From assembly GCA_030156895.1 (NCBI GenBank), contig JASGLP010000001.1, positions 62,001-126,000 of the forward strand: a stretch of DNA of 64,000 bases. The letters run 5' to 3'. Each line of letters opens with the position of its first letter. Within the stretch, counting starts at the first letter, position 1. Below are positions 32,863 through 41,262 of this stretch, in pieces. The notes under the pieces were generated by a model. It ran no database searches, was not told where the DNA came from, and saw only the letters and a list, made by a program, of their open reading frames with translations. The stretch comes from Eubacteriaceae bacterium. Lineage in GTDB: Bacteria; Bacillota; Clostridia; Eubacteriales; Eubacteriaceae. The position numbers were made by a program, and so were the translations under genes.

Positions 32863-34362
32863 TCATGCCAACGACCGTAATAAAATACTACAGGACAAAA
32901 ACAACTGAAACAAAGCCTGATCCTGAATGGTTTCAGAATGAAGGCCAGTGAGTTTTTTGATGTTTTTTAGCCGATACACAACGGTATGCCGATGAATATG
33001 GAGTGCGGCGGCGGCCGCTGATATGTTTTTGCCGTTGGCAATATAGGCGTGCAGGCACAGGAGCAGTTCTTTCGTATAGGGATCGTTTTTGTCAAGGCTT
33101 CGCAGCTGGGGTGTGATTAAAAGCTCAAGATTTGTGTTTTTATCAAGAATGGACAGGACAAAGTCGGAATAAATATCTTCGAAACAGGTGATTTCAGGCA
33201 CTGAGTCGTTGCGGAATTCTCTTGATGACTGGCACTGTAAATAGGCCAGATTGAGGTCGAAAATGTTGCCGTAAATCATACTGCTTGTGGCCTGAAATTC
33301 CTTTCTGGAGAGAAAATCATTGATTGAAACAGTCAAATGGACCGACTTTGTGTCTGTATCATAATCGCAGACAAGAATTGCAGAATGGTAAGAAAAGACC
33401 AGCCCCTTCTTAAACAGCTTTGTCAACTGTTTGATGGGGCTGTTTAAATTGTCGATTGGCTTTGATGGGACAAAACACCATAATCGATAGGAATCTTTTA
33501 TTTTTCTGCCCTTGAGGGCCAGATGATGGGACAGAATATTGGCATCCACGAAGTTGTTCTTCAGTAAGCGGTACAAATACCAGGGTGTTTCCTGATTTCT
33601 GCTGAATTCATCATTGACGCTCAGAGCGTTTTCCATGATTTGCTGTGCGATACACATGTTGCAAAATTCAGAATCGGTAAAAGGGCTGGTCAGTTCCGTC
33701 ATAGCCAGAGAACCAAAGAGATTGCCATTAACAATAATCGGAGCGATCAGGCGCTTAATGCTGCCAAATGAATCGGGAGACTGATAATAGAAGGGCTGGC
33801 GCTGGGACTTGAATTTTTCATTAAGGGTGATGCTGTCCACTTCCTTTAAGGAATAACCCTTATCCAGAACGTGTTTCCAGATGGCATCAGTTTTCTCGGG
33901 GTTCATGTGACTGGTATACATCAGAAGCCCCTGGGAATCGTCAAATAAGGCGGCGGGGTTTTTAAGATGAAGACAGGCGGAATCCAGAATAGACTGAAGG
34001 GTTTCGCCTTTAAAAATGGCTTCATTTATACGGCTGAACCATGCATGGTAGGTGTCAAAAATGGCCTGAACTTTCTCAAAAAGGATGATGGAATCGGGTT
34101 GTGCTGCCATAGTAATAACCATCCAATGTGTCGGGATCAGAGCCTCATCGATGGTGCCCAGGCAGATAAAAGATAGGGCCATTGGAGAGTGGCGGTCGGT
34201 CAATTGCCCGGGATTTGCCAGATAAACAACTTCTTCTGTCAAGTCGCTGTCATCATGAAGAAGCCGGATGCCGGAAAGATTGTTTTGAGGTTTGCCACAG
34301 GCAATAAGATGCGCATCCGGAATGGAAAGTTTATCAAAAATAATATGCATGCTGAGTTTCAT
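32863..34362 (-). CDS. PucR/CdaR-family transcriptional regulator (paralogue 2)
   Basis: The start is ATG at 34362 (AAAGGAG 7 bases upstream), giving MKLSMHIIFDKLS, which matches the other paralogues; the extra eight codons upstream are leader. A 499-residue protein with N-terminal sensor, GAF/CdaR-like middle and C-terminal PucR helix-turn-helix (NGKNISAAAAALHIHRHTVV). It is divergent from the GcvT/LigM-like enzyme with a palindrome between them, so it probably activates that gene in response to a methylated substrate. Confidence 0.86.
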   Translation of the reverse strand: MKLSMHIIFDKLSIPDAHLIACGKPQNNLSGIRLLHDDSDLTEEVVYLANPGQLTDRHSPMALSFICLGTIDEALIPTHWMVITMAAQPDSIILFEKVQAIFDTYHAWFSRINEAIFKGETLQSILDSACLHLKNPAALFDDSQGLLMYTSHMNPEKTDAIWKHVLDKGYSLKEVDSITLNEKFKSQRQPFYYQSPDSFGSIKRLIAPIIVNGNLFGSLAMTELTSPFTDSEFCNMCIAQQIMENALSVNDEFSRNQETPWYLYRLLKNNFVDANILSHHLALKGRKIKDSYRLWCFVPSKPIDNLNSPIKQLTKLFKKGLVFSYHSAILVCDYDTDTKSVHLTVSINDFLSRKEFQATSSMIYGNIFDLNLAYLQCQSSREFRNDSVPEITCFEDIYSDFVLSILDKNTNLELLITPQLRSLDKNDPYTKELLLCLHAYIANGKNISAAAAALHIHRHTVVYRLKNIKKLTGLHSETIQDQALFQLFLSCSILLRSLA

Positions 34363-34386
34363 GGTAATCTCCTTTTGCTTATACAA

Positions 34387-34407
34387 AAGTGTACAAATAG
34401 CACACTT
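34387..34407. promoter_or_regulatory. Palindromic operator between PucR-2 and GcvT-like genes
   Basis: AAGTGTRCA-type arms: AAGTGT (34387-34392) and ACACTT (34402-34407) around a 9-base centre, immediately upstream of the PucR gene and 110 bp before the divergent enzyme. Candidate binding site for the regulator. Confidence 0.6.
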
Positions 34408-34517
34408 ATTTTTTTATTATATGGACAATGACTAAAAAAAGCAAGAAGAATATAATATTAGAAAACGATGATTGATAAGGATTTCAAAGATCGGATCAAT
34501 CATAAAAGGAGAAAAAA

Positions 34518-35846
34518 ATGTTAAATTCTATTAATCAGGATGCTTTTACACTCTTTAATCAGGGCGGAAACCTTATTCCCTATGAGTACACGGGTTATAA
34601 AAATGAGATTTTGGCCTCGAAATCCACAGCGTGGCTTGGGACAACATTGAATAATTCGCCGATTTACGATGTGAAAGGTCCGGATGCCGCTGTCTTTTTG
34701 ACATCCGTCTGCATCAACAGTTTTCTGAAAATGAAACCTGGCAGTATTCGTCATGCTGTCATGTGTAACGAAAAAGGTCAGATTCTAACGGATGGGGTCG
34801 TTATGATGATAGGCGATAATCATTTCAGAACCTATTGGTTAAATCCGGTGGTTGGATATTATGTATCCATATCGAACTTGGATATTCAAGGCGAAAATCT
34901 GTCAGGCAAGGAATTTTTCCTCCAGCTGGCAGGACCAAAATCGTTGGAAATTCTAGAGCAGGCTTCTCAGAGCGATCTGCATGATATTGCCTTTACCAAA
35001 CACCGGATGGCCAAAATTGCCGGGATTGATGTCAGAGTATTAAGACTTGGCATGGCAGGAACATTGGGTTATGAAGTGCATGGCGATATGGCAGACATAG
35101 AAACCGTTTATGATTGTATCTGGGAAGTTGCTAAAAAATTTGATGCCAAAAAACTGGGTCAGGTTGCTTATACCATGAACCATACCGAAGCCGGATTCCC
35201 CAACATTAATATGCATTATCCCCTGCCATGGTATGAAACAGAAGGTCTGAAAGAATATATTGCAACCCGGCCCATGGAAGGATTCTTTAATCTCAACAGA
35301 GTGCTGGTCGGCAGTGTTGGCGATGACCTTGAAAGCCGTTTTGTGACCCCTTATGATTTGGGATGGGAGTATCTGATCAAATTTGATCATGATTTTCCGG
35401 GTAAGGCGGCGCTTGAAGCAATGGCAAAGGCTCCAGAGCGGACGTTGGTGACACTGGAATGGAATCCTGATGATCTGGGTCAAATCTTTGCATCACAGTT
35501 TAGAGGGCAAGAAGTAGAGCCCTTTGAGACAATGGATGATCGTCCGATGGATATGTATTACAATAGTGGTTTTTCAATGATCTATCACGCTGATAAGGTT
35601 CTGGCTGATGGTAAGGAAATCGGGATTTCAAGCGGCCGTTTAAACAGTTATTATTATCAGCGGATGATCTCACTGGCTTTTATCAGCCCCGAATATGCCG
35701 TTGAAGGCAAAGAATTAACTTTAATATGGGGAACACCTGGCAAGCCGCAAACAGAAATTCGAGTTAAGGTAGCCCGTACCCCTTACATGAATCTGGAAAA
35801 TAATAAAGAAATTGATGTTGATGACATTCCACATTATAGTAAATAA
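34518..35846 (+). CDS. GcvT/LigM-like tetrahydrofolate-dependent methyltransferase/demethylase
   Basis: A 442-residue member of the aminomethyltransferase fold. The N-terminal folate-binding GCV_T domain (about 40-290) has LQLAGPKSLEILEQ and LRLGMAGTLGYEVHGD; the C-terminal GCV_T_C-like barrel (about 340-430) has ISSGRLNSYYYQRMISLAFI. It lacks neighbours of a glycine cleavage system (no gcvH, gcvP). The length and the GYEVHG region suit LigM/DesA-like O-demethylases or DmdA, which pass a methyl group directly to tetrahydrofolate. In an acetogen that would feed the Wood-Ljungdahl methyl branch. The divergent PucR fits substrate induction. Exact substrate unknown. AAAGGAG precedes the ATG. Confidence 0.78.
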   Translation: MLNSINQDAFTLFNQGGNLIPYEYTGYKNEILASKSTAWLGTTLNNSPIYDVKGPDAAVFLTSVCINSFLKMKPGSIRHAVMCNEKGQILTDGVVMMIGDNHFRTYWLNPVVGYYVSISNLDIQGENLSGKEFFLQLAGPKSLEILEQASQSDLHDIAFTKHRMAKIAGIDVRVLRLGMAGTLGYEVHGDMADIETVYDCIWEVAKKFDAKKLGQVAYTMNHTEAGFPNINMHYPLPWYETEGLKEYIATRPMEGFFNLNRVLVGSVGDDLESRFVTPYDLGWEYLIKFDHDFPGKAALEAMAKAPERTLVTLEWNPDDLGQIFASQFRGQEVEPFETMDDRPMDMYYNSGFSMIYHADKVLADGKEIGISSGRLNSYYYQRMISLAFISPEYAVEGKELTLIWGTPGKPQTEIRVKVARTPYMNLENNKEIDVDDIPHYSK

Positions 35847-36102
35847 GGATAAAGGCAAACCACAAAAAAATGACTGTTGAAGATAGCTATGCTTTGTTTA
35901 TCAGCATAATCCAGAATGAAGTTATTTGAGATGAAAGAAAAATTAAAGGAAACATAAAAATATTTTTGAAATAATAAGCCTGCAAATAAAAAGTCAATAG
36001 GAAATTGATGATTTTGTAAAAAAAATTATATTCAAGAAATGAAGCACGACAAAAAGACCAGCAACTATCGTTGGTCTGAAAATAAGGATATGTATGTGAT
36101 TG

Positions 36103-37311
36103 TTATGAAAGAGAAAGCAGGTATTCTTTTACTCTTCCATAGTAGATACGCAGAAACTTATTAGCACCTGCAGTCATGTAGACGTAGTAAGGTTTGCCCT
36201 GAGCACGTTTTTTATCGAGAAACTGATAAACAGCATCATCTTGCGGCTTGGTCTTGATAAGAGCATCCATGACCTGAAACAACGTTTTACGTAAGGTCGA
36301 AGAACCCCTTTTGGAAGTACGGACACTTTTTTGATCATAGGTTCCAGATTGGTTAACACCTGGATCAACGCCTGCAAAGGCAGTAATCGCACCCTTATGT
36401 GTGAAGCGTCTAACATCACCGATTTCAGCCATCAACTGAGGACCGAGTGATGCACCGACACCCTTCATAGCCATGACAATAGAGTACTCAGGCAGCTTGG
36501 ATGCGGTTGTATTCATCAGAATACGAAGTTGTTCTACCGTTTTGGAAGCAATGTTTAATTGATCGACTGCTTGTTTGACAATGAGTTTGGTCAAAGCATC
36601 TTTAGGAAGTACAGGAACAAGTTTCATTGTTGCTCCATAGATTTCTTCAGCTTTTGATTGACTGAAGTTGTACTTATTTCGCTTACACCATTTCTGATAA
36701 TGGTCGGTGAAAGCATGAAGAGACATTTTACGAACACAGTCTACATGCCAGTATGCAGCAGCGAAATCAACCCATTTCTGGCTGCCATTATCACGAGCAG
36801 GGCTGTTGAAGTAAGTATTAACACCCGGAAAGGTTTGATCAAGTATCCCGATAAAGTTATTTTTCATAGCCGTTTTGTGCTTCATGTAAAAACCAAACTG
36901 ACGGTTCATTGTTTTTAACTGATTACGTATTTCATCCATAAGGCTATATTGTTTCAAATCATTCCAACTGTCAAGAGCATAACGCGCTATTTTTAAAGCA
37001 TCTGCTTTATCAGATTTGACTTTACGTAGAGAATTTTCACCGAAATCTTTAATGAGCTTAGGATTTACGGCACTCACAAAAAGATGTGCCAGAGAAAGCT
37101 CACGAGCGAGTGGTTCATAATAATGACCCGTGTGCTCCATAACGATGCGGGATTCGCCTTCAATGGATTTGATCTGATCGATGAGGCATCTGATTTCATC
37201 GGAAGTGTGTTGAATCTCAAAAGGTAAAGAAATAATTTCGCCATATGGGCGGATAATAGCAATCATGCTTTTGCCCTTAGAAACATCAATACCTACTGCG
37301 TTCATGTTCAT
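36103..37311 (-). CDS. IS110-family transposase
   Basis: A 402-residue DEDD recombinase. The N-terminal RuvC-like domain has VGIDVSKGKSM (first Asp), VMEHTGHYYEPLA (Glu) and KVKSDKADALKIARYA (Asp pair). The C-terminal Transposase_20 domain has MKGVGASLGPQLMAEIGD and FAGVDPGVNQSG with a downstream serine region. Intact reading frame, so potentially active. It interrupts the space between the GcvT-like and radical SAM genes. About 250-290 bp of non-coding sequence lies upstream of its start, as in the IS110 group, where the bridge RNA is encoded. Confidence 0.93.
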   Translation of the reverse strand: MNMNAVGIDVSKGKSMIAIIRPYGEIISLPFEIQHTSDEIRCLIDQIKSIEGESRIVMEHTGHYYEPLARELSLAHLFVSAVNPKLIKDFGENSLRKVKSDKADALKIARYALDSWNDLKQYSLMDEIRNQLKTMNRQFGFYMKHKTAMKNNFIGILDQTFPGVNTYFNSPARDNGSQKWVDFAAAYWHVDCVRKMSLHAFTDHYQKWCKRNKYNFSQSKAEEIYGATMKLVPVLPKDALTKLIVKQAVDQLNIASKTVEQLRILMNTTASKLPEYSIVMAMKGVGASLGPQLMAEIGDVRRFTHKGAITAFAGVDPGVNQSGTYDQKSVRTSKRGSSTLRKTLFQVMDALIKTKPQDDAVYQFLDKKRAQGKPYYVYMTAGANKFLRIYYGRVKEYLLSLS

Positions 37312-37590
37312 AAATTTGTCACTCCTTAAGATTATTGCAATGGATAAATACCAGTACTCATTGCCTATTCAATCTACTGTGGTGTGACACGAACGTACTG
37401 TAGGACAGCAGTTCAACCTGCATAAAACGAACGCTGCGAATGAGGAGCTGGTTATCAGTCTTATTTACGGACGCGAAGTCCAAGAAAGGAAGACGATATA
37501 CCTATTGCTCTTACATTCTAACAGCTTAAGCAACAAGATGGATAAAGACCTAACTGGTTATTAGGTACTATAACCATAAATACATTGTAG
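37312..37590 (-). ncRNA. IS110 non-coding end, candidate bridge RNA region
   Basis: A ~280-bp non-coding segment on the 5' side of the transposase. In the IS110 group this end encodes a structured guide (bridge) RNA, read in the transposase sense in known systems. Short hairpins are visible, for example GGAC-GCGAA-GTCC at 37469-37481. The exact element ends cannot be fixed because IS110 elements usually lack terminal inverted repeats; the right-hand limit is probably within 37560-37600. Confidence 0.45.
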
Positions 37591-37608
37591 TAGAAATGAG
37601 GAAAGCTG

Positions 37609-38682
37609 ATGAATTTAAATAAAATGATGGATCAGGGCATTGCCCAAATTATGACAACCGCCGGCCGATTCTATCTCAACAATAGCAAAGGCCGGGCCTT
37701 TTTGATGGGTGTACTGCCGGAGCTGGCCAAAAGCAGTGCCCGCCGAAAGCAGCAGGAAAAAGAAGGCCTGCACGTACCGCCATTTCTGATTGCCAGTATC
37801 GCCTCCCAATGTAATCTCCACTGTGCCGGATGTTATGCCCGGGCTGGTGGCGGCTGTGGCCCTACCAGCGGCAAAACGGATATGGATGTCGGTCAATGGG
37901 GGAATGTTTTCGATCAGGCGGCAAGACTTGGTGTTGCCTTTATGCTGCTGGCCGGCGGTGAGCCCTTTTTACGCCGGGATATTCTGGAGCTGGCCGGGGC
38001 ATACCCAAATGTGATCTTTCCAATTTTTACCAATGGCACAATGCTGGATCAGGAGACCATTGAATTTCTCGACAACCATCGCAATCTGATCCCCATTCTC
38101 AGCATAGAAGGCAATGCAAAAGAAACTGATGCCCGCCGCGGGGCGGGTACCCATGTGCAGATTGAAGCCGCCATGGCCGCTTTAAAAAAGCGCAAAATCC
38201 TGTTCGGGGCAGCCATTACCGTTACCAGGGAAAACATGGCGCTGGTGACCAGAAATGACTTTCTTGAAGCACTGGAGGATAAAGGTTGTGGCGTGAACCT
38301 GTATGTGGAATATGTTCCGGCGGAACCAGGAACCGACTATCTGGTCATTACGCAAAGCGAAATCAAGCAACTTCAGGCGATTTGTCTTAAACTGCGAAAA
38401 TCCTTTCGGCGCATGGTGATCTTGTCCTTCCCCGGCGACGAGGAGGAAATGGGCGGCTGTCTGGCTTCCGGGCGGGGATTTTTTCATATCAATCCCTATG
38501 GTGATGCCGAACCCTGTCCCTTTTCACCCCATGCCAAACAGAACCTGACCAGTGATTCGGTGGAAGCCGTGCTCCGGTCCCAATATTTTGCTGATCTCCG
38601 GGAAATTGCCGTAAAGGCCGAAAACCATGGCGGGTGTACCTTGTTTGAGGTAAACGATCAGGTCGAGAAATTGTTAGCATAA
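37609..38682 (+). CDS. Radical SAM protein with SPASM-like C-terminus
   Basis: A 357-residue enzyme. Radical SAM cluster motif CNLHCAGCYA (Cys68, Cys72, Cys75), a GGEP-type motif in LLAGGEPFLRRDIL, and a C-terminal region with GGCLASGRGFFHINPYGDAEPCPF that carries extra cysteines for an auxiliary cluster. This pattern is seen in peptide-modifying and haem-related radical SAM enzymes. No precursor peptide gene was found next to it. Start is supported by GAGGAAAG upstream. The IS110 element lies directly upstream and may have separated it from earlier neighbours. Confidence 0.88.
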   Translation: MNLNKMMDQGIAQIMTTAGRFYLNNSKGRAFLMGVLPELAKSSARRKQQEKEGLHVPPFLIASIASQCNLHCAGCYARAGGGCGPTSGKTDMDVGQWGNVFDQAARLGVAFMLLAGGEPFLRRDILELAGAYPNVIFPIFTNGTMLDQETIEFLDNHRNLIPILSIEGNAKETDARRGAGTHVQIEAAMAALKKRKILFGAAITVTRENMALVTRNDFLEALEDKGCGVNLYVEYVPAEPGTDYLVITQSEIKQLQAICLKLRKSFRRMVILSFPGDEEEMGGCLASGRGFFHINPYGDAEPCPFSPHAKQNLTSDSVEAVLRSQYFADLREIAVKAENHGGCTLFEVNDQVEKLLA

Positions 38683-38714
38683 CCTTTTTTACAGACGATT
38701 AAAGACGTCAAAAT

Positions 38715-38757
38715 AAGCCAGCCCGGTGTGTTTGCCGAAAACACATCGGGCTGGCTT
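38715..38757. terminator. Bidirectional hairpin after the radical SAM gene
   Basis: AAGCCAGCCCG(G)TGTGTTT pairs with AACACA(T)CGGGCTGGCTT around TGCCGAA. Very stable. It lacks a good T-run on the plus strand and lies between convergent genes. Confidence 0.75.
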
Positions 38758-38812
38758 GCAGTCTAGAAAAAACAGTAAAAAAATCGTTAATCAGGATCAG
38801 ATGCGGTTCATA

Positions 38813-39499
38813 TCAATGGTTGTGTTGATACAATCCATAGGTTCTATTCACGCCGATGGTGAAGATTATGCCATTTCCCGGCTTGTCCATTTCGGTAGCA
38901 TCCTGGATGGCATTGACAACTGCTTCGGTTTTAGCGCTTTCCAGGATCATCATCACCACTTCTTTTTCCGGCTCAATATCCATGGCAAAGAGTTTTGCGT
39001 ATTCATGAACACCCGAGCCCCGGGCATTAATAATGGTTCCGCCATTGGCACCGGCGGCTTCAGCTGCACCGACAACCGTTTCCGCATTGCCGCGATCGAC
39101 AATCACAAATATCGCCTCATACATTGTTTTATTGACTCCTTTTTCTTCATGAGTTTTATCATAGGCACAATTCCGAACCCCTAAAAAATTATTTAACGTA
39201 GCCGTAAAGGCAATCCCATGATGGGCCTTGGCAAATTTGAATTTACGGCTGATTTCCTCGGCAGCTGATTCTATTTTTCCGGTCTGGGCAATCATCAGAA
39301 CCACTTCGACCCGTTCATCACAAATGTCCAGAAAATCATTGATCAGGCAATGCTGGGTGCCCTTTCCTAAAAAGATGGTACCACCGGAAATTCCGCATTT
39401 TTTTCCCAGTTGCAGAATTTTGGAACCAACACCGAAATTGACAATGACAGCTAATATTTCATAGCTCTTTTTTTCTGTTACATTTTCATGAGTATCCAT
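38813..39499 (-). CDS. Tandem P-II-like signalling protein
   Basis: A 228-residue protein built of two P-II-like (ferredoxin-fold) halves: residues about 10-110 (ILAVIVNFGVGSKILQLGKK, GGTIFLGKG) and about 125-225 (AIFVIVDRGNAETVVGAAEA, GGTIINARG). Each half keeps the GGT(I)-x-GxG segment that corresponds to the P-II T/B-loop region. Its start overlaps the end of the DUF1538 gene by 14 bp, so the two are co-translated. P-II proteins bind nucleotides and gate transporters, so this protein probably regulates the DUF1538 membrane protein. Confidence 0.8.
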   Translation of the reverse strand: MDTHENVTEKKSYEILAVIVNFGVGSKILQLGKKCGISGGTIFLGKGTQHCLINDFLDICDERVEVVLMIAQTGKIESAAEEISRKFKFAKAHHGIAFTATLNNFLGVRNCAYDKTHEEKGVNKTMYEAIFVIVDRGNAETVVGAAEAAGANGGTIINARGSGVHEYAKLFAMDIEPEKEVVMMILESAKTEAVVNAIQDATEMDKPGNGIIFTIGVNRTYGLYQHNH

Positions 39500-40979
39500 T
39501 TTCGGAGATTCCCCCTTTAACAGTTTTGATTTTAAAGATCAGGCCCAGAATTTGCAGGGCAATAATCGGCATCAGGGCAACCAAGGCAATCAGTCCAAAA
39601 CCATCGACCAGCACATTTGCGCCTTCGATGGATTCGGCTGCACCCTGGGCAAAAGCAAGAATAAAAGTCGCCGTCATCGGGCCGGAAGAGACCCCGCCGG
39701 AATCAAAAGACATCCCCACAAATAACTTTGGCACTAGATAGCTTAAAACAATGGCAAGGATATAACCGGGCAGCAGATAATGCCAGAGTTTGATTTCCGG
39801 AACGATGATCCGCAGCATCGATAAGCCCACAGCCAGAGATACCCCCAGTGATAAGGCAACCAAAACGACCTTTCGTTTTAAGTAGCCGCTGGTGACATCT
39901 TCAATTTGCTTGGTCAACACATAAACCGCTGGCTCAGCCAGAATAACCACCAGACCTAATAGCGCCCCAATGGCGATCAGCACCGCTTTATTGTCGATAC
40001 TGGCAATATTATAACCTACTAGGGTTCCGACGTCCATAAATCCGGCATTAACTCCGGTTAAAAAAAGAACCAGACCAATCAGGGTATAAAGCAGACCCTT
40101 GATAATTCGTTTTAGCGGTTTCTTTTTTAATTTAAAGGAGATCATCTGAAAAACAACAAAGATGACGACAATCGGCAACAGGGCCAGAACGACCTCATAA
40201 AGTATCGTGGGCAGTTTATTAATAAAAGGCAGGATCACAGCGGTTGATTCGGACAGACCACTGTCAAGACTGCCGCTGATTTCTTTGGTACCCTTTAAAA
40301 CACTCATAATCATCACTGCCAGGATGGCACCAGTAGAGGCAATGCCAACGAGACCAAAACTGTCATCTTCCGACGCGCTCCCCTTTTTTAATGAAGAAAT
40401 CCCCATCGACAAAGCCAGAATAAAAGGAACCGTCAGCGCTCCAGTAGTGGCTCCAGAGGCATCAAAAGAAATGGCCAGAAATTCCTGGGAAGTAAATAAA
40501 GAAATAATCAGAATGACGCCATAGATGATCGTCAGGAGCAGGTTTAGGGACTTATTATAAATAACGCGTAAAAAACCAACGGTCAGCAGTAGGGCGATCC
40601 CAACGGAAACACAGAGAATAATTTCGGTTTTTGTGATAACATTGGCAGAAACAAGTGCCACCTGGCCGGCCAGGATATGAAGATCCGGCTCAGCCACCGA
40701 GATGAAAAAACCGAGTACCAATCCTGAAATGATGACGATCGAGACCTTGTTACTTTTAGTAATATGGGTCCCCATCAGATTACCGATGGGGGCTATGCCC
40801 AGATCGACTCCGAAGAGGAAAATAGTCAGTCCGACCACAATCAGCAACGCCCCCAGCAGAAAGCGCATCATGATATAGCTTTCAATGGGAACAAGGGTCA
40901 GGCTTAAAATGACAACCAGTAGTGTAATCGGTAATACCGAGATCAGAACTTCTTTGAACTTTTCAAAAAGAATGTTCAA
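39486..40979 (-). CDS. DUF1538 family membrane protein (probable transporter)
   Basis: A 497-residue protein with two DUF1538 repeats, each with several membrane segments. Repeat 1 contains FGVDLGIAPIGNLMG and FDASGATTGALTVPFILALSMG; repeat 2 contains TGVNAGFMDVGTLVGYNIAS and FDSGGVSSGPMTATFILAFAQG. Internal duplication suggests an inverted-repeat transporter fold. The start codon is TTG at 40979, set by GGGGG 7 bases upstream. It is paired with a P-II-like protein, as is common for the family. Substrate is not known. Confidence 0.85.
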   Translation of the reverse strand: MNILFEKFKEVLISVLPITLLVVILSLTLVPIESYIMMRFLLGALLIVVGLTIFLFGVDLGIAPIGNLMGTHITKSNKVSIVIISGLVLGFFISVAEPDLHILAGQVALVSANVITKTEIILCVSVGIALLLTVGFLRVIYNKSLNLLLTIIYGVILIISLFTSQEFLAISFDASGATTGALTVPFILALSMGISSLKKGSASEDDSFGLVGIASTGAILAVMIMSVLKGTKEISGSLDSGLSESTAVILPFINKLPTILYEVVLALLPIVVIFVVFQMISFKLKKKPLKRIIKGLLYTLIGLVLFLTGVNAGFMDVGTLVGYNIASIDNKAVLIAIGALLGLVVILAEPAVYVLTKQIEDVTSGYLKRKVVLVALSLGVSLAVGLSMLRIIVPEIKLWHYLLPGYILAIVLSYLVPKLFVGMSFDSGGVSSGPMTATFILAFAQGAAESIEGANVLVDGFGLIALVALMPIIALQILGLIFKIKTVKGGISENGYS

Positions 40980-41160
40980 AATAAATCCCCCTTTCTTTAT
41001 TTTATGGTTGATTAACAGCGTTTAAAGGTCAACAACCGGTTTAACAAAGCATTGGCAATCTATGACATAGAAATATGCTACGACTAACAACACCATCCAT
41101 TATACCCGAAAAAGCCGATCAAAACAATGGTCGTCTTGTATTTAATAAATTGCCGTAATG

Positions 41161-41177
41161 GTGGTATAATTTACCAC
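41161..41177 (+). promoter_or_regulatory. Palindrome over the -10 box of the diguanylate cyclase gene
   Basis: GTGGTA-TAATT-TACCAC is a perfect inverted repeat that contains TATAAT (41165-41170). A repressor or other factor bound here would cover the -10 box. No partner gene is obvious. Confidence 0.6.
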
Positions 41178-41262
41178 ATCGTCAATTTAGACAACGTTTT
41201 TTGACATAAAATCAAACGGACTTTGGGTTTGTCAATTTCAGAAGAGCAGAGGAGGGATACTA

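Noticed and set aside
36103-37600. IS110 element as the source of the hairpin repeats
   Set aside because: IS110 elements lack terminal inverted repeats of this type and usually make no terminator-length duplication; no shared end sequence was found.
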